From DASSKA01 sp035765755 (GTDB taxonomy: Bacteria > Actinomycetota > Actinomycetes > Propionibacteriales > Nocardioidaceae), in assembly GCA_035765755.1 (NCBI GenBank), contig DASTWW010000212.1, positions 32,718-96,717 of the forward strand: a stretch of DNA of 64,000 nucleotides. Reading direction: 5' to 3'. Shown here one piece after another: positions 25,618-34,029 of this stretch (its first letter is position 1; each line of letters opens with the position of its first letter). The position numbers and the translations under genes are program-made. A model generated the notes under the pieces. That model saw only the letters and a program-made list of their open reading frames with translations, was not told the origin of the DNA and ran no database searches.

Positions 25618-26850
25618 ATGGAGACCCAGGTGCGGGTGTACGCCTACCGCTGGGTGGTCCTCGCCGCCTTCATGGCGGTCAACCTGACGATCCAGGTGCT
25701 CTGGATCAGCTACGCCCCGGTGACGACAGCCGCCTCGAGCTACTACAGCGTCGGTGACGTCGGCGTCGGCGCGCTGGCCATGACGTTCATGATCGTCTAC
25801 CTGCCGCTGTCGATCCCCGCGTCGTACCTCATCGACCGGCGCGGCCTGCGGATCGCCTCCGGTTTCGGCGCCCTGCTCGCGGGCGTGGCCGGCGTCGCGC
25901 GTGGCTTGGCGGGGGACCGCTACGGGCTGGTGCTGGCCGCCACGGTGGGCGCGGCGATCGCCCAGCCGTTCCTGCTCAACGCGTGGACCACGGTGTCCGT
26001 GCGCTGGTTCCCGCGGTCGCAGCGCGCCACCGCCGTCGGCCTGGTGACGCTGGCGAACCTGGTCGGTGCCGGGATCGGGATGGCGCTCACGCCGGTGCTA
26101 GCCGGGTCGATGACGCTGGCCGCGATCCAGCTGATGTACGGTGCGGCGGCGCTCGTCGCAGGGCTGGCGTTCGTGCTCGTCGTACGGGACCGACCGCCCA
26201 GTCCTCCGGACGCAGGCGCGGCGCAGGACCGCGCGCTGGTGCTCGACGGCCTGCGCCATGCCGTGCGGGTGCGACCGTTCCTGGTCTTCCTCGCGCTGGT
26301 GTTCGTGGGGATGGGGGTCTTCAACGGGGTGTCCACCTGGGTGGCCGAGATCCTCCGGCCGCGCGGGTTCAGCTCCACCGACGCCGGGACCATGGGCGCT
26401 CTGCTGCTGCTCGGCGGTGTCCTGGGCGCGGTGGTGCTGGCCGCGATGTCGGACCGGTCGGGGCGTCGGATCCCGTTCCTGGCGCTGGCGTTCGGGGCCG
26501 CCGCGCCGGCGTTGCTGCTGCTGGCGGTGGCCCGTACGACGGCGGTGCTGCTCGTCGCGGCCTTCGTGCTCGGCTTCTTCCTGGTCAGCGCCATGCCGAT
26601 CGGCATGCAGTACGCCGCGGAGATCACCGCGCCCACGCCCGAGGGCACCTCGAACGGCGTGGTGCAGCTGGTCGGGCAGGCCTCGGTGGTGTTCGTGTAC
26701 CTGATGGCGCTGACCCCCACCTCCGGCGGGTCGTTCCTGCCCTCGCTGGCCGCGCTCGCCGTGCTGCTGCTGGCCGGCGGTGTCGTGGCACTCCGCCTCC
26801 CCGAGCCGGTGCCTACTGGTCGATCTGCCCAGGTGGCCGGGGTGCGTTGA
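25618..26850 (+). CDS. MFS transporter (FLVCR/SLC49-like)
   Basis: 410 aa with about twelve membrane helices. The order of features (YRWVVLAAFMAVNLTIQVLW in helix 1, MIVYLPLSIPASYLIDRRGLR in loop 2-3, FLLNAWTTVSVRWFPRSQRA, and AMPIGMQYAAEITAPTPEGTSNG in helix 10-11) is that of the FLVCR-like branch of MFS, whose characterised animal members move heme or choline. The bacterial substrate is unknown. The gene is probably leaderless, and its 3' end overlaps the convergent TRIC gene by 38 bp. Confidence 0.85.
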   Translation: METQVRVYAYRWVVLAAFMAVNLTIQVLWISYAPVTTAASSYYSVGDVGVGALAMTFMIVYLPLSIPASYLIDRRGLRIASGFGALLAGVAGVARGLAGDRYGLVLAATVGAAIAQPFLLNAWTTVSVRWFPRSQRATAVGLVTLANLVGAGIGMALTPVLAGSMTLAAIQLMYGAAALVAGLAFVLVVRDRPPSPPDAGAAQDRALVLDGLRHAVRVRPFLVFLALVFVGMGVFNGVSTWVAEILRPRGFSSTDAGTMGALLLLGGVLGAVVLAAMSDRSGRRIPFLALAFGAAAPALLLLAVARTTAVLLVAAFVLGFFLVSAMPIGMQYAAEITAPTPEGTSNGVVQLVGQASVVFVYLMALTPTSGGSFLPSLAALAVLLLAGGVVALRLPEPVPTGRSAQVAGVR

Positions 26851-27445
26851 GGCCGTAGCGCACTCCGATCATCCGGATGCCGAAACAGGCAACCGCGGCG
26901 CCCACCGCCGCGGGGATGCCGTAGACGCCCGTCCTGGTGGTGATCACCGTGATGGCCGCTCCGACCAGGGCCGGGATGGCGTACAGCTCGCTGCGCAGCA
27001 CGGTCGGGATCCGTTGCAGCATGGCGTCGCGCACCGTTCCGCCACCGACTCCGGTGATGCACCCGAGGATGACGGCCTGTGCAGGGCCGAGCCCGAGCTC
27101 GAGGGCCTTGCTGGCGCCGGTGACCGCGAACAGGCTCAACCCCGCCGCGTCGAGGACGAGGATGGCCCGGTTCAGCCGGTCCAGCCGCAAGCCGAAGCCG
27201 AAGGCGATCAGGCTGCCGGCCGCGGCCACGGCGAGGTAGCGCCAGTCGCTGAACGTTGCCGGTGGGAGGGAGTCGATGAGGACGTCTCGGATGATCCCGC
27301 CGCCCAGCGCGGTGATCATGCCGAGGGTGACCACGCCGACGATGTCCAGCCGGGCGACCCGCACGGCGGTGAGGGCGCCGTTGAGCGCGAACGCGAACGT
27401 ACCGGTCAGGTCCAGGGCCAGTAGCAGCGTCGGCTCGGTGCTCAC
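26813..27445 (-). CDS. TRIC-family cation channel (UPF0126/YadS-like)
   Basis: 210 aa with seven helices arranged as two homologous three-helix halves plus one. Each half has the family glycine motif: ALGGGIIRDVL (about residues 45-55) and GVGGGTVRDAMLQRIP (about 130-145). Bacterial TRIC proteins are trimeric K+/Na+-permeable channels. The start is GTG 27445. The C-terminus overlaps the MFS gene antisense by 38 bp, so both transcripts share their 3' ends. Confidence 0.9.
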   Translation of the reverse strand: MSTEPTLLLALDLTGTFAFALNGALTAVRVARLDIVGVVTLGMITALGGGIIRDVLIDSLPPATFSDWRYLAVAAAGSLIAFGFGLRLDRLNRAILVLDAAGLSLFAVTGASKALELGLGPAQAVILGCITGVGGGTVRDAMLQRIPTVLRSELYAIPALVGAAITVITTRTGVYGIPAAVGAAVACFGIRMIGVRYGLNAPRPPGQIDQ

Positions 27446-27473
27446 CTGAGATTTCTACCCTGCGCGCGGGGCC

Positions 27474-28742
27474 TCACGGGCGCGGCCCTCCGAGCCAGGC
27501 CAGGGCAGCCACCACCAGTGCCGTGGTCCCGGTGTCGAGAGTCGGCTGCAGCACCGGCGCGAACTGCGCCGAGTGGTTGACTGGGATGTCCTGGGACAGC
27601 CGACCGGCGGCCTCGGCCTGCTGATAGCGGTCCGGGTCGATGCCGCCGATGCCCCAATAGGTGTACGGCGCGCTGAGCGCGGTCGGGATGTCGCTGAAGT
27701 CCTCGCTGGCCGTCTGCAGCGGCAGCTGCTCGGCCTGGTCGCCGAAGTGGTCGGCGAACGCGGCGGCGACCCGGTCGGTGACGTCGGCGTCGTTGTCGGT
27801 GACCGGGAACTGGTCGAAGAGCTCGAACTCCGGTTGCTTCGGTGACCGCGAGGCGGTGCACTCCGCGGTCACGATGCGCTCGATGGCGTTCAGGATCGCG
27901 GCTCGGGTCTGTTCGTCGTACGTGCGGATGTTCAGCAGGATAGTGGCGGCGTCGGGGATGACGTTGCTCTTGGTGCCTGCCTGGATGCTGCCCACCGTGA
28001 GCACCGCCGGCTCGCCGGGTCGGGTCTCGCGGGAGATCACCGTCTGCAGCCGGACCACGATCATCGCCGCGAGCACGACCGGGTCGACCGAGGCCTGGGG
28101 CATCGACCCGTGGGCACCGCGTCCGTGCACCGTGATCCGCATGCTGTCGGCGGCCGACAGCGCCGGGCCGGGACGAGTTGCGACGCGGCCGGCCGGCAAC
28201 GCCAGCACGTGCTGGCACAGGGCGACGTCGACCTTGCCGACCAGCTTCGCCAAGCCGTCCTCGACCATCCCCCGTGCTCCATCGGACACCTCCTCCGCAG
28301 GCTGGAACACCGCCACCGCGGTGCCTTGCCAGTGCGCCGTGGATCCGGCCAGCAGGTCCACGGCCCCGAGCAGACAGGTGACGTGGACGTCGTGGCCGCA
28401 CGCGTGCATCACCGGCACTTCGCTGCCCTCGGAGGTGGTTGCGGTCACCGTGCTGGCGTACGGCAGCCCGGTCGCCTCCCGGACCGGCAGCGCGTCCATG
28501 TCGGCTCGCAGCAGCACCACCGGACCTTCGCCGTTGCGCAGCACCGCGACGACGCCGGTGCCGCCCACGCCGTCGTGCACCTCGCAGCCGGCGGCTCGCA
28601 GGCGGTCGGCGACGTTGCCGGCGGTACGCCGCTCCTGGTGGGACAGCTCCGGATGGGCATGCAGATCGCGGTAGAAGTCCTCCTGCCAGCCGCGAACGCG
28701 CTCCAAACCGTCCAACACCAGTGAGGCGGACGAAGCTGTCAT
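27474..28742 (-). CDS. M20D amidohydrolase (hippurate hydrolase-like)
   Basis: 422 aa from ATG 28742. Metal-site blocks of the M20D group are present: DLHAHPELSHQE, LLRADMDALPVRE, MHACGHDVHVTCLLG and FQPAEEVSDGARGMVEDG; a histidine metal ligand lies in DVALCQHVLALP. The dimerisation domain is about residues 190-300. Enzymes of this group hydrolyse N-acyl amino acids, IAA-amino acid conjugates or peptides. The frame runs to 28844, but homology starts at MTASSASLVLDGLERVRGWQ. It is divergent from the LssY-C gene. Confidence 0.9.
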   Translation of the reverse strand: MTASSASLVLDGLERVRGWQEDFYRDLHAHPELSHQERRTAGNVADRLRAAGCEVHDGVGGTGVVAVLRNGEGPVVLLRADMDALPVREATGLPYASTVTATTSEGSEVPVMHACGHDVHVTCLLGAVDLLAGSTAHWQGTAVAVFQPAEEVSDGARGMVEDGLAKLVGKVDVALCQHVLALPAGRVATRPGPALSAADSMRITVHGRGAHGSMPQASVDPVVLAAMIVVRLQTVISRETRPGEPAVLTVGSIQAGTKSNVIPDAATILLNIRTYDEQTRAAILNAIERIVTAECTASRSPKQPEFELFDQFPVTDNDADVTDRVAAAFADHFGDQAEQLPLQTASEDFSDIPTALSAPYTYWGIGGIDPDRYQQAEAAGRLSQDIPVNHSAQFAPVLQPTLDTGTTALVVAALAWLGGPRP

Positions 28743-28890
28743 GGTCGCTCCTCGGTCGGCGGTCGGCGCCCGGCCCCAACGACAGGGACGGACCTTTTCA
28801 CCCTGCTCCGGACACGGCGTCGCCACAAGGGGCACCGTCCACACCCGCGGTTGGGACGTTGTCCCCTGTCGGCCAGAGCAGCCGTTCGCC

Positions 28891-28896
28891 TAGCGT
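28891..28896 (+). promoter_or_regulatory. -10 element (TAGCGT) of the leaderless LssY-C gene
   Basis: TAGCGT ends 7 nt before GTG 28904. The alternative in-frame GTG at 28895 lies inside the hexamer, so 28904 is the better start. Confidence 0.5.
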
Positions 28897-28903
28897 GCCC
28901 CGC

Positions 28904-30223
28904 GTGCGCCCCGGACCGGCTTCGCAGGTGCGCCGCGGTCACTCCGCGCTGAAAGCGGTGGACGCGGTCCTGTTCGTGTACGCCGGACTCTCCGCCGTCT
29001 GGCTGGCGTACCTCGTGCTGGTCGAGAGCCTGCAGCTGAACTGGCGCCTGCTCTTCCTCGTCGTGTTCTGGCTGCTGGCCGCCTACCTGGTGCTGCCCCG
29101 GATCCACCGGGCGTTGACCTACATCTACGTGCCGAACTACTTCATCGGCCGCACCCGGACCAGCGACGGCCTGCTGGGCGACCCGGTCAACCTGGCCCTG
29201 CTCGGCGACGAGGCACAGGTCCACGCCGCCATGACTGCGGCGGGCTGGGTGCGCGCCGACGACGTGACACCGGCCAGCAGCCTCTGCATCGTCCGCACCA
29301 CGGTGTCGCGGCGCAGCTACCCGGAGGCGCCGGTGAGCCCGCTGCACCTGTTCGAGCGGCCGCAGGACTTCGCCTACCAGCAGGAGGTCAGGGGCAATCC
29401 GTCGCAGCGGCACCATGTCCGGTTCTGGCGCTGCCCCGAGGGCTGGCGCCTGCCCGGCGGGTACGCCGTGGACTGGGTCGCCGCGGGCACCTACGACCGC
29501 AGCGTCGGATTGTCGCTGATGACGTTCCAGGTCACCCATCGCATCGCCAAGGACATCGACGTCGAGCGCGACCACATCGTCGCCAGCGTGACGAAGGCCG
29601 ATCCGGAGGTGGGAGTGCACCAGATCCGGCACTTCGCGAGCGGCTACCACGCGCGCAACGGGGGCGGGGACGAGATGGTCACCGACGGGCACCTTCCCGT
29701 GCTGGACCTGCGCGCCGTCCCGGCGTCCACCCGGGCCGGGGAGGCGAGACCGCTCACCGACAGCCGGGACCGGCGTCCCGCCTCCGTCACCTTCAGCGCG
29801 TCCGTCGCCTGCCTGCGCGGCCTGCTGGGCGTGGCGCTGGGCTGCCTGATCCTCGTGGACCCGAACCTGCTCTCGGACGTGCCCCACGACGCCGGGCTCA
29901 GCGCGGCGTTCGTCACGGTCACGGCCGTCGGCTTCCTGGTCGTCGCGGCGATCGACCTCGGGCTGGGGGTGGCCACCTTCCAGGGCCGCAACTGGGCCCG
30001 GCTGCTGCTGATGCTGGACTGCGCCGCGTCGATCCTGGTTGCCTTCGCGGCCACCACCGGCGGAGGTCCGCTGCCTTCGCTGGGCTCCGGGCTTCCGCAT
30101 GTCGCGCTGGGCATCCTGGTGCTGCTCGCGCTGACCAGTCCGCGGGCCCGGCGCTATGCGACCCGGGGTCGTCCCGTCGTACTCCTCGCCCCCGCGGCCG
30201 AGCCCGAGGTCAGGGCCCGGTGA
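28904..30223 (+). CDS. Membrane protein with LssY C-terminal domain
   Basis: 439 aa. Two N-terminal helices (about residues 15-65) lead into the LssY_C domain (about 85-265): TRTSDGLLGDPVNLALLGDE, AAMTAAGWVRADDVT, HLFERPQDFAYQQEV, HHVRFWRC, WVAAGTYDRSVGLS and HRIAKDIDVERDHIVASV. Three to four further helices follow in the last 140 residues. LssY_C is named from a Legionella type I secretion locus, but here it is detached from any secretion gene; its role is unknown. It converges on the alpha/beta hydrolase with a 14-bp overlap. Confidence 0.82.
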   Translation: MRPGPASQVRRGHSALKAVDAVLFVYAGLSAVWLAYLVLVESLQLNWRLLFLVVFWLLAAYLVLPRIHRALTYIYVPNYFIGRTRTSDGLLGDPVNLALLGDEAQVHAAMTAAGWVRADDVTPASSLCIVRTTVSRRSYPEAPVSPLHLFERPQDFAYQQEVRGNPSQRHHVRFWRCPEGWRLPGGYAVDWVAAGTYDRSVGLSLMTFQVTHRIAKDIDVERDHIVASVTKADPEVGVHQIRHFASGYHARNGGGDEMVTDGHLPVLDLRAVPASTRAGEARPLTDSRDRRPASVTFSASVACLRGLLGVALGCLILVDPNLLSDVPHDAGLSAAFVTVTAVGFLVVAAIDLGLGVATFQGRNWARLLLMLDCAASILVAFAATTGGGPLPSLGSGLPHVALGILVLLALTSPRARRYATRGRPVVLLAPAAEPEVRAR

Positions 30224-31583
30224 GCGGCGCGCCGGTCCGGACCGACACGACCACCTGGTGGATCGCCCGGCCGACCGCGGCGGCGTGAACCGGGTTGTCC
30301 ATGAGCGACTGGTGGGTCGCGCCCGGCACGGAGCGATGCCGGCTGTTGGTCGACAAGGTGGCCAGCTCGTCCTGGGCTCGGTTCCATTGCTCGTCGTGTC
30401 CGAGGCCGGCGGTCAGGACCACCAGTGGCTTCACGTGCAAGGTCGCGAGCCGGCCGGCCTCGCTCGCGGAGCGGTTCGCGACGCCGAACTCGTCGACGAA
30501 GCTCGCCATCTCCTTGCCGGTGGCGGCGCTGGCACGTGCCTCGACGCGCGACTGCGGCGGCAGGTCCGCGAAGCTGAGCTGGGCGATCAGGCGGCCGACG
30601 CCCAGGCGAGAGGTCGTCGCCACCAGTGCGGACAGGTGCTTGACGAAGCTGTAGGAGCCCGGGTTCTGCGGGGGCACGGGGGTGGACCGGGGCGCGGTGG
30701 AGTCGACGAGCACCAGGCCGGCGACCTGGCCGGGGTACTGGTCGGCGAAGCTCATCACGTACAAGCCGCCGAAGGAATGGCCGGCCAGCACGTACGGGCC
30801 CGGGACGTGCGCTCGGGTCAGCAGCGTGTGCAGGTCGCTCGCGATCTGCGCGCCGTCCTGCGGGGTCGGGGCGGCGTCACTCCACCCGCGCCCGGCCCGG
30901 TCGTAGACGCACACCCTGGTGGTCCGGGCCACGGCGGGGGCGACCCAGCCCAGGGTCGCCGCGGACGCTCCGCCGCCGGGCTCGAGAATCACGGTCGGCC
31001 GGCCGGAGCCGGCGCACTCGAGGTGCAGTCGGTAGGGCCCCACGTCGACCAGCCGGCCGTGCATGGTGGGCTGGTGCTCAACCGATCGGCTGACCGTCTC
31101 ATATCCCCCGGCCAGCGCGACGACCACCAGGATGGCCAGCACCGGGTTGAGCAGCCAGGCCCTGGTCCTGCTGCGCAGGTCCCGCCTCGCACGGAGGAAC
31201 ACCCAGACCACCAGCACGAGCAGCGCCGGCGGCCAGACCCAGCCGAGCGCATCGACCACGGTGTCCGGGACGAGGAGCACGAGGACCCCGGCCAGCCCCA
31301 TGAAGACGGCCGGAGCCACGGCCCAGCGCTGTGGTTGGTCGGTGAGCCGGGTGGAGAGGACGGCCAGAAACGCCCACCCGAGCGTGAACCCGATCAGCAC
31401 CATCCCGGTGGCGAAGTTCTCGTCCACCGTGGCGACCGGGAGGAAGGGCAGGACCAGCGCAGCCACCAGACCCGCGGCCAGCGACCCCGCAACGATCCCG
31501 GCGATGCCGATGCGGCTCGGCTTCGGTGCGGTGCCGAGCTCTGGATCATCGTTCCGGGTCGCGGTTCCACTGCGCCAGCTCAT
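30210..31583 (-). CDS. Membrane-anchored alpha/beta hydrolase
   Basis: 457 aa. About four to five transmembrane helices fill residues 25-165, then an alpha/beta-hydrolase domain: ECAGSGRPTVILEPGGGASAATL (oxyanion region), CVYDRAGRGWSD, nucleophile elbow GHSFGG, and the late His in PGATHQSLMDNP. The catalytic domain should face one side of the membrane as a lipase, esterase or peptidase; the substrate is unknown. Starts are GTG 31592 or ATG 31583; I prefer the ATG because AGG lies 8 nt upstream of it. Confidence 0.85.
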   Translation of the reverse strand: MSWRSGTATRNDDPELGTAPKPSRIGIAGIVAGSLAAGLVAALVLPFLPVATVDENFATGMVLIGFTLGWAFLAVLSTRLTDQPQRWAVAPAVFMGLAGVLVLLVPDTVVDALGWVWPPALLVLVVWVFLRARRDLRSRTRAWLLNPVLAILVVVALAGGYETVSRSVEHQPTMHGRLVDVGPYRLHLECAGSGRPTVILEPGGGASAATLGWVAPAVARTTRVCVYDRAGRGWSDAAPTPQDGAQIASDLHTLLTRAHVPGPYVLAGHSFGGLYVMSFADQYPGQVAGLVLVDSTAPRSTPVPPQNPGSYSFVKHLSALVATTSRLGVGRLIAQLSFADLPPQSRVEARASAATGKEMASFVDEFGVANRSASEAGRLATLHVKPLVVLTAGLGHDEQWNRAQDELATLSTNSRHRSVPGATHQSLMDNPVHAAAVGRAIHQVVVSVRTGAPLTGP

Positions 31584-31683
31584 GAGGAGCACCTCGTCTC
31601 GCCGGGTGTGATGAGCAGCCCCCCGTCCAGCATGCGCGCGCCCGACGAGCGTGGGACATAGCCCGAACGTGGTGACCGCGACG

Positions 31684-33834
31684 TCAGGGGCTGGTCAGGA
31701 TGACCAGTCGTTGGGTGGCTCTCGTCATCGCGACGTAGCGGTCGACCGCTGCCTCGATGCCCGTGCCGAACGCCTCGGGGTCGACGAGCACGACCAGGTC
31801 GAACTCGAGCCCCTTGCACAGCTCCGGGGTCAGCGATCGGACACGGTCCGTGGCCTGGAACGTGGGATCTCCGATGACACAGGCGACCCCCTCGGCGTGG
31901 GCGGCCCGCCAGGGGTCCAGGATCGTGTCCAACTGCGAGCGGGACTCGTGGGCGACCGGCACCCCGCTCTTCCGGATGGAGGTCGGCACGTTGGCGTCCG
32001 GGATGACAGCGCGGATGACCGGCTCGGCCTCGGTCATGACCTCCGCCGGGGTCCGGTAGTTGATGGTCAGCGACGACAGGCTGACCTGACCGAGCCCGAC
32101 TCGCTCGAGCCGCTCCTGCCAAGGCTCGGTGAACCCGTGCCTGGCCTGGGCCCGGTCCCCGACGATGGTGAAGCTCCGGGACGGGCAGCGCTGCAGCAGC
32201 ATCTGCCACTCCGCGTCGGTGAGCTCCTGGGCCTCGTCGACCACGATGTGCGCGAACGGACCGGCCAGCGGGTCGGGGTCGGCGGCCGGGAGCCCGGCGT
32301 CGTCGACCAGGGCGCCCCGCAGGTCCTCCCCGCGCAGCATTGACATCACCAGCATCTCGGAGTCGTCGGCGGCGACCAGGTGGTCCACGACCCTGGACAT
32401 CTCCTCGCGCTCCGCAGCGACCGCCGTTTCGTGCCGGCGTCTGCGCCGTGAGGCCTCCGGGTCGCCGAGCCGCCGCCGTGCCGCGTCGAGCAGCGGGAGG
32501 TCGGCGATCGTCCAGGCCAGCGGGTCCTCGCGCTGCAGCGTCCGGACCTGGTCGCGGTCGAGCCAGGGAGCGCACAGCCGCAGGTACGCCGGCACCGACC
32601 ACAGGTCTCCGACCAGGTCGACCGCGTCGATCATCGGCCAGGCACGGTGTAGCGCCTCGATAAGGGCAGCGTTTTGCCGGAGGGAGGCGCGGACCATCTC
32701 GGCGGGCACGCCCTCGTCGTCGTGCTTGTCGACGAGGATGGCGAGCAGCTCCTCCCAGATGTCGTCGCGCGCCTCGTTGTGCGGGGTGCCGGGCTCGGCC
32801 GCTCGGAAGGCCTCGGCCCAGTCGTCGGCGCTGAGCCGGAGGTCGGACCAAGGGGTCTCGACGACCATTGTCTCGGTGGGCGGCTCCTCGTAGAAGCGGA
32901 CGGCCGGCTCGATCGCCCCGACCATGCCGGCGTCGGACTTCAGCCGGGCCACGTCCGGGTCCGGCTCAGGGGCCGCCGACGCACCTTCTGGGACCAGGTC
33001 CCGCAGCGTGCAGGTCTGCACGCCCTCCTCGCCCAGGCTGGGGAGGACGTCGCCGACGTACGCCAGGTAGGGCTGGTGCGGGCCGACGAACATCACGCCG
33101 CCACGTCGGTGGCCGAGGCGAGGGTCGGAGTAGAGCAGGTACGCCGCGCGGTGCAGGGCGACCACGGTCTTCCCGGTGCCCGGGCCGCCGTCCACGACGA
33201 GCGCTCCGCGGGAACCGGCGCGGATGATCGCGTCCTGGTCGGCCTGGATGGTGCCGAGCACGTCGCGCATGCGGCCCGACCGGTGGCCGCCGAGGCTGGC
33301 GATGAACGCGGACTGGTCGTCGAGCGCGGCGTGCTGCGCCAGGCCGTCCTCGGTGAACACCTCGTCCCAGTAGTCGCTGATCCGCCCGCCGGTCCAGCGG
33401 TAGCGACGGCGGCTGGCCAGGCCCATGGGCGTTCCGTGGGTGGCGCCGAAGAACGGCTCGGCCGCCGGGGAGCGCCAGTCGACCAGCAGCGGGCGGCCCG
33501 CATCGTCCTTGAGGCCGAGCCGTCCGACGTACACCGGCTCGGCGCCGTCCGCGAACACCATGTGGCCCAGGCACAGGTCCAGCCCGAAGCGGCGCAGGGT
33601 GCGCAGCCGGGCAGTCAACCGGTGCACCTCCAGGTCCCGGTCCATGGCCTGCTGGCCCGCGCCGCCCGGTGCGCGGCGGGTCTCGTCCAGGCGCGCGGAC
33701 AGCTCGGCGACCGACCGTTCGAGGCTTTCCGCGATGGCCGCGAAGTGCCGCTCGTCGGCCTCGGTCAGCGCGGGGTCGGCCTTCGCGGCGAGGTGGTCGG
33801 GAAGGTCGAACGCACTGGTGTGCGGGAGGTTCAC
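31684..33834 (-). CDS. helR: RNA polymerase-recycling motor ATPase HelR (UvrD-like)
   Basis: 716 aa from GTG 33834, which follows GGAG at 8 nt. HelD/HelR proteins are SF1 ATPases that enter RNA polymerase channels and pull stalled enzyme off DNA; HelR of Streptomyces also displaces rifamycins. An N-terminal coiled coil (about residues 15-75, EADERHFAAIAESLERSVAE) precedes LVDWRSPAAEPFF, Walker A GGPGTGKT (about 216-223), VDEAQELTDAEWQML (Walker B), SLTINYRTP and the C-terminal SF1 block RYVAMTRATQRLVIL. The rifamycin-associated-element-like palindrome about 90 bp upstream supports HelR rather than a housekeeping HelD. No rifamycin-modifying enzyme lies nearby. Confidence 0.88.
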   Translation of the reverse strand: MNLPHTSAFDLPDHLAAKADPALTEADERHFAAIAESLERSVAELSARLDETRRAPGGAGQQAMDRDLEVHRLTARLRTLRRFGLDLCLGHMVFADGAEPVYVGRLGLKDDAGRPLLVDWRSPAAEPFFGATHGTPMGLASRRRYRWTGGRISDYWDEVFTEDGLAQHAALDDQSAFIASLGGHRSGRMRDVLGTIQADQDAIIRAGSRGALVVDGGPGTGKTVVALHRAAYLLYSDPRLGHRRGGVMFVGPHQPYLAYVGDVLPSLGEEGVQTCTLRDLVPEGASAAPEPDPDVARLKSDAGMVGAIEPAVRFYEEPPTETMVVETPWSDLRLSADDWAEAFRAAEPGTPHNEARDDIWEELLAILVDKHDDEGVPAEMVRASLRQNAALIEALHRAWPMIDAVDLVGDLWSVPAYLRLCAPWLDRDQVRTLQREDPLAWTIADLPLLDAARRRLGDPEASRRRRRHETAVAAEREEMSRVVDHLVAADDSEMLVMSMLRGEDLRGALVDDAGLPAADPDPLAGPFAHIVVDEAQELTDAEWQMLLQRCPSRSFTIVGDRAQARHGFTEPWQERLERVGLGQVSLSSLTINYRTPAEVMTEAEPVIRAVIPDANVPTSIRKSGVPVAHESRSQLDTILDPWRAAHAEGVACVIGDPTFQATDRVRSLTPELCKGLEFDLVVLVDPEAFGTGIEAAVDRYVAMTRATQRLVILTSP

Positions 33835-33908
33835 GTGATCAGCTCCGATCGAGCAGCAGCGGCGCGGCCACCGTCGCCGCGGAAGGCACTGCTTGCCATC
33901 GGCGTGTG

Positions 33909-33914
33909 ATTGTG
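33909..33914 (-). promoter_or_regulatory. Candidate -10 (CACAAT) of helR
   Basis: On the minus strand CACAAT lies 19 nt downstream of a TTGCGG that falls inside the palindrome at 33925-33945, so the palindrome would overlap the -35 region of helR. Confidence 0.4.
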
Positions 33915-33924
33915 AGGCACCACC

Positions 33925-33945
33925 GGGGTCTTGCCGCAAGACCCC
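33925..33945. promoter_or_regulatory. Rifamycin-associated element (RAE)-like palindrome
   Basis: GGGGTCTTGC and GCAAGACCCC flank one central C, a perfect 21-bp palindrome. From memory, the RAE of actinomycetes is a 19-bp palindrome, GGGGCTTGC-G-GCAAGCCCC, which this matches apart from an extra pair per arm. RAEs sit in promoters of rifamycin-induced resistance genes, helR among them. Confidence 0.85.
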
Positions 33946-33960
33946 CTGTGCGCTATACGT

Positions 33961-33993
33961 TGAAAGTGGAGAGGGAGCACCTCTCCTCTTTCA
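33961..33993. promoter_or_regulatory. 14-bp inverted repeat in front of the lipoprotein protease gene
   Basis: TGAAAGTGGAGAGG (33961-33974) and CCTCTCCTCTTTCA (33980-33993) pair with one mismatch around GAGCA. It is either a 5' UTR hairpin or an operator, separate from the RAE-like palindrome. Confidence 0.55.
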
Positions 33994-34029
33994 TGAGGGG
34001 GAGCATTGGGAGCGGTCGCCGGCCGGCCG

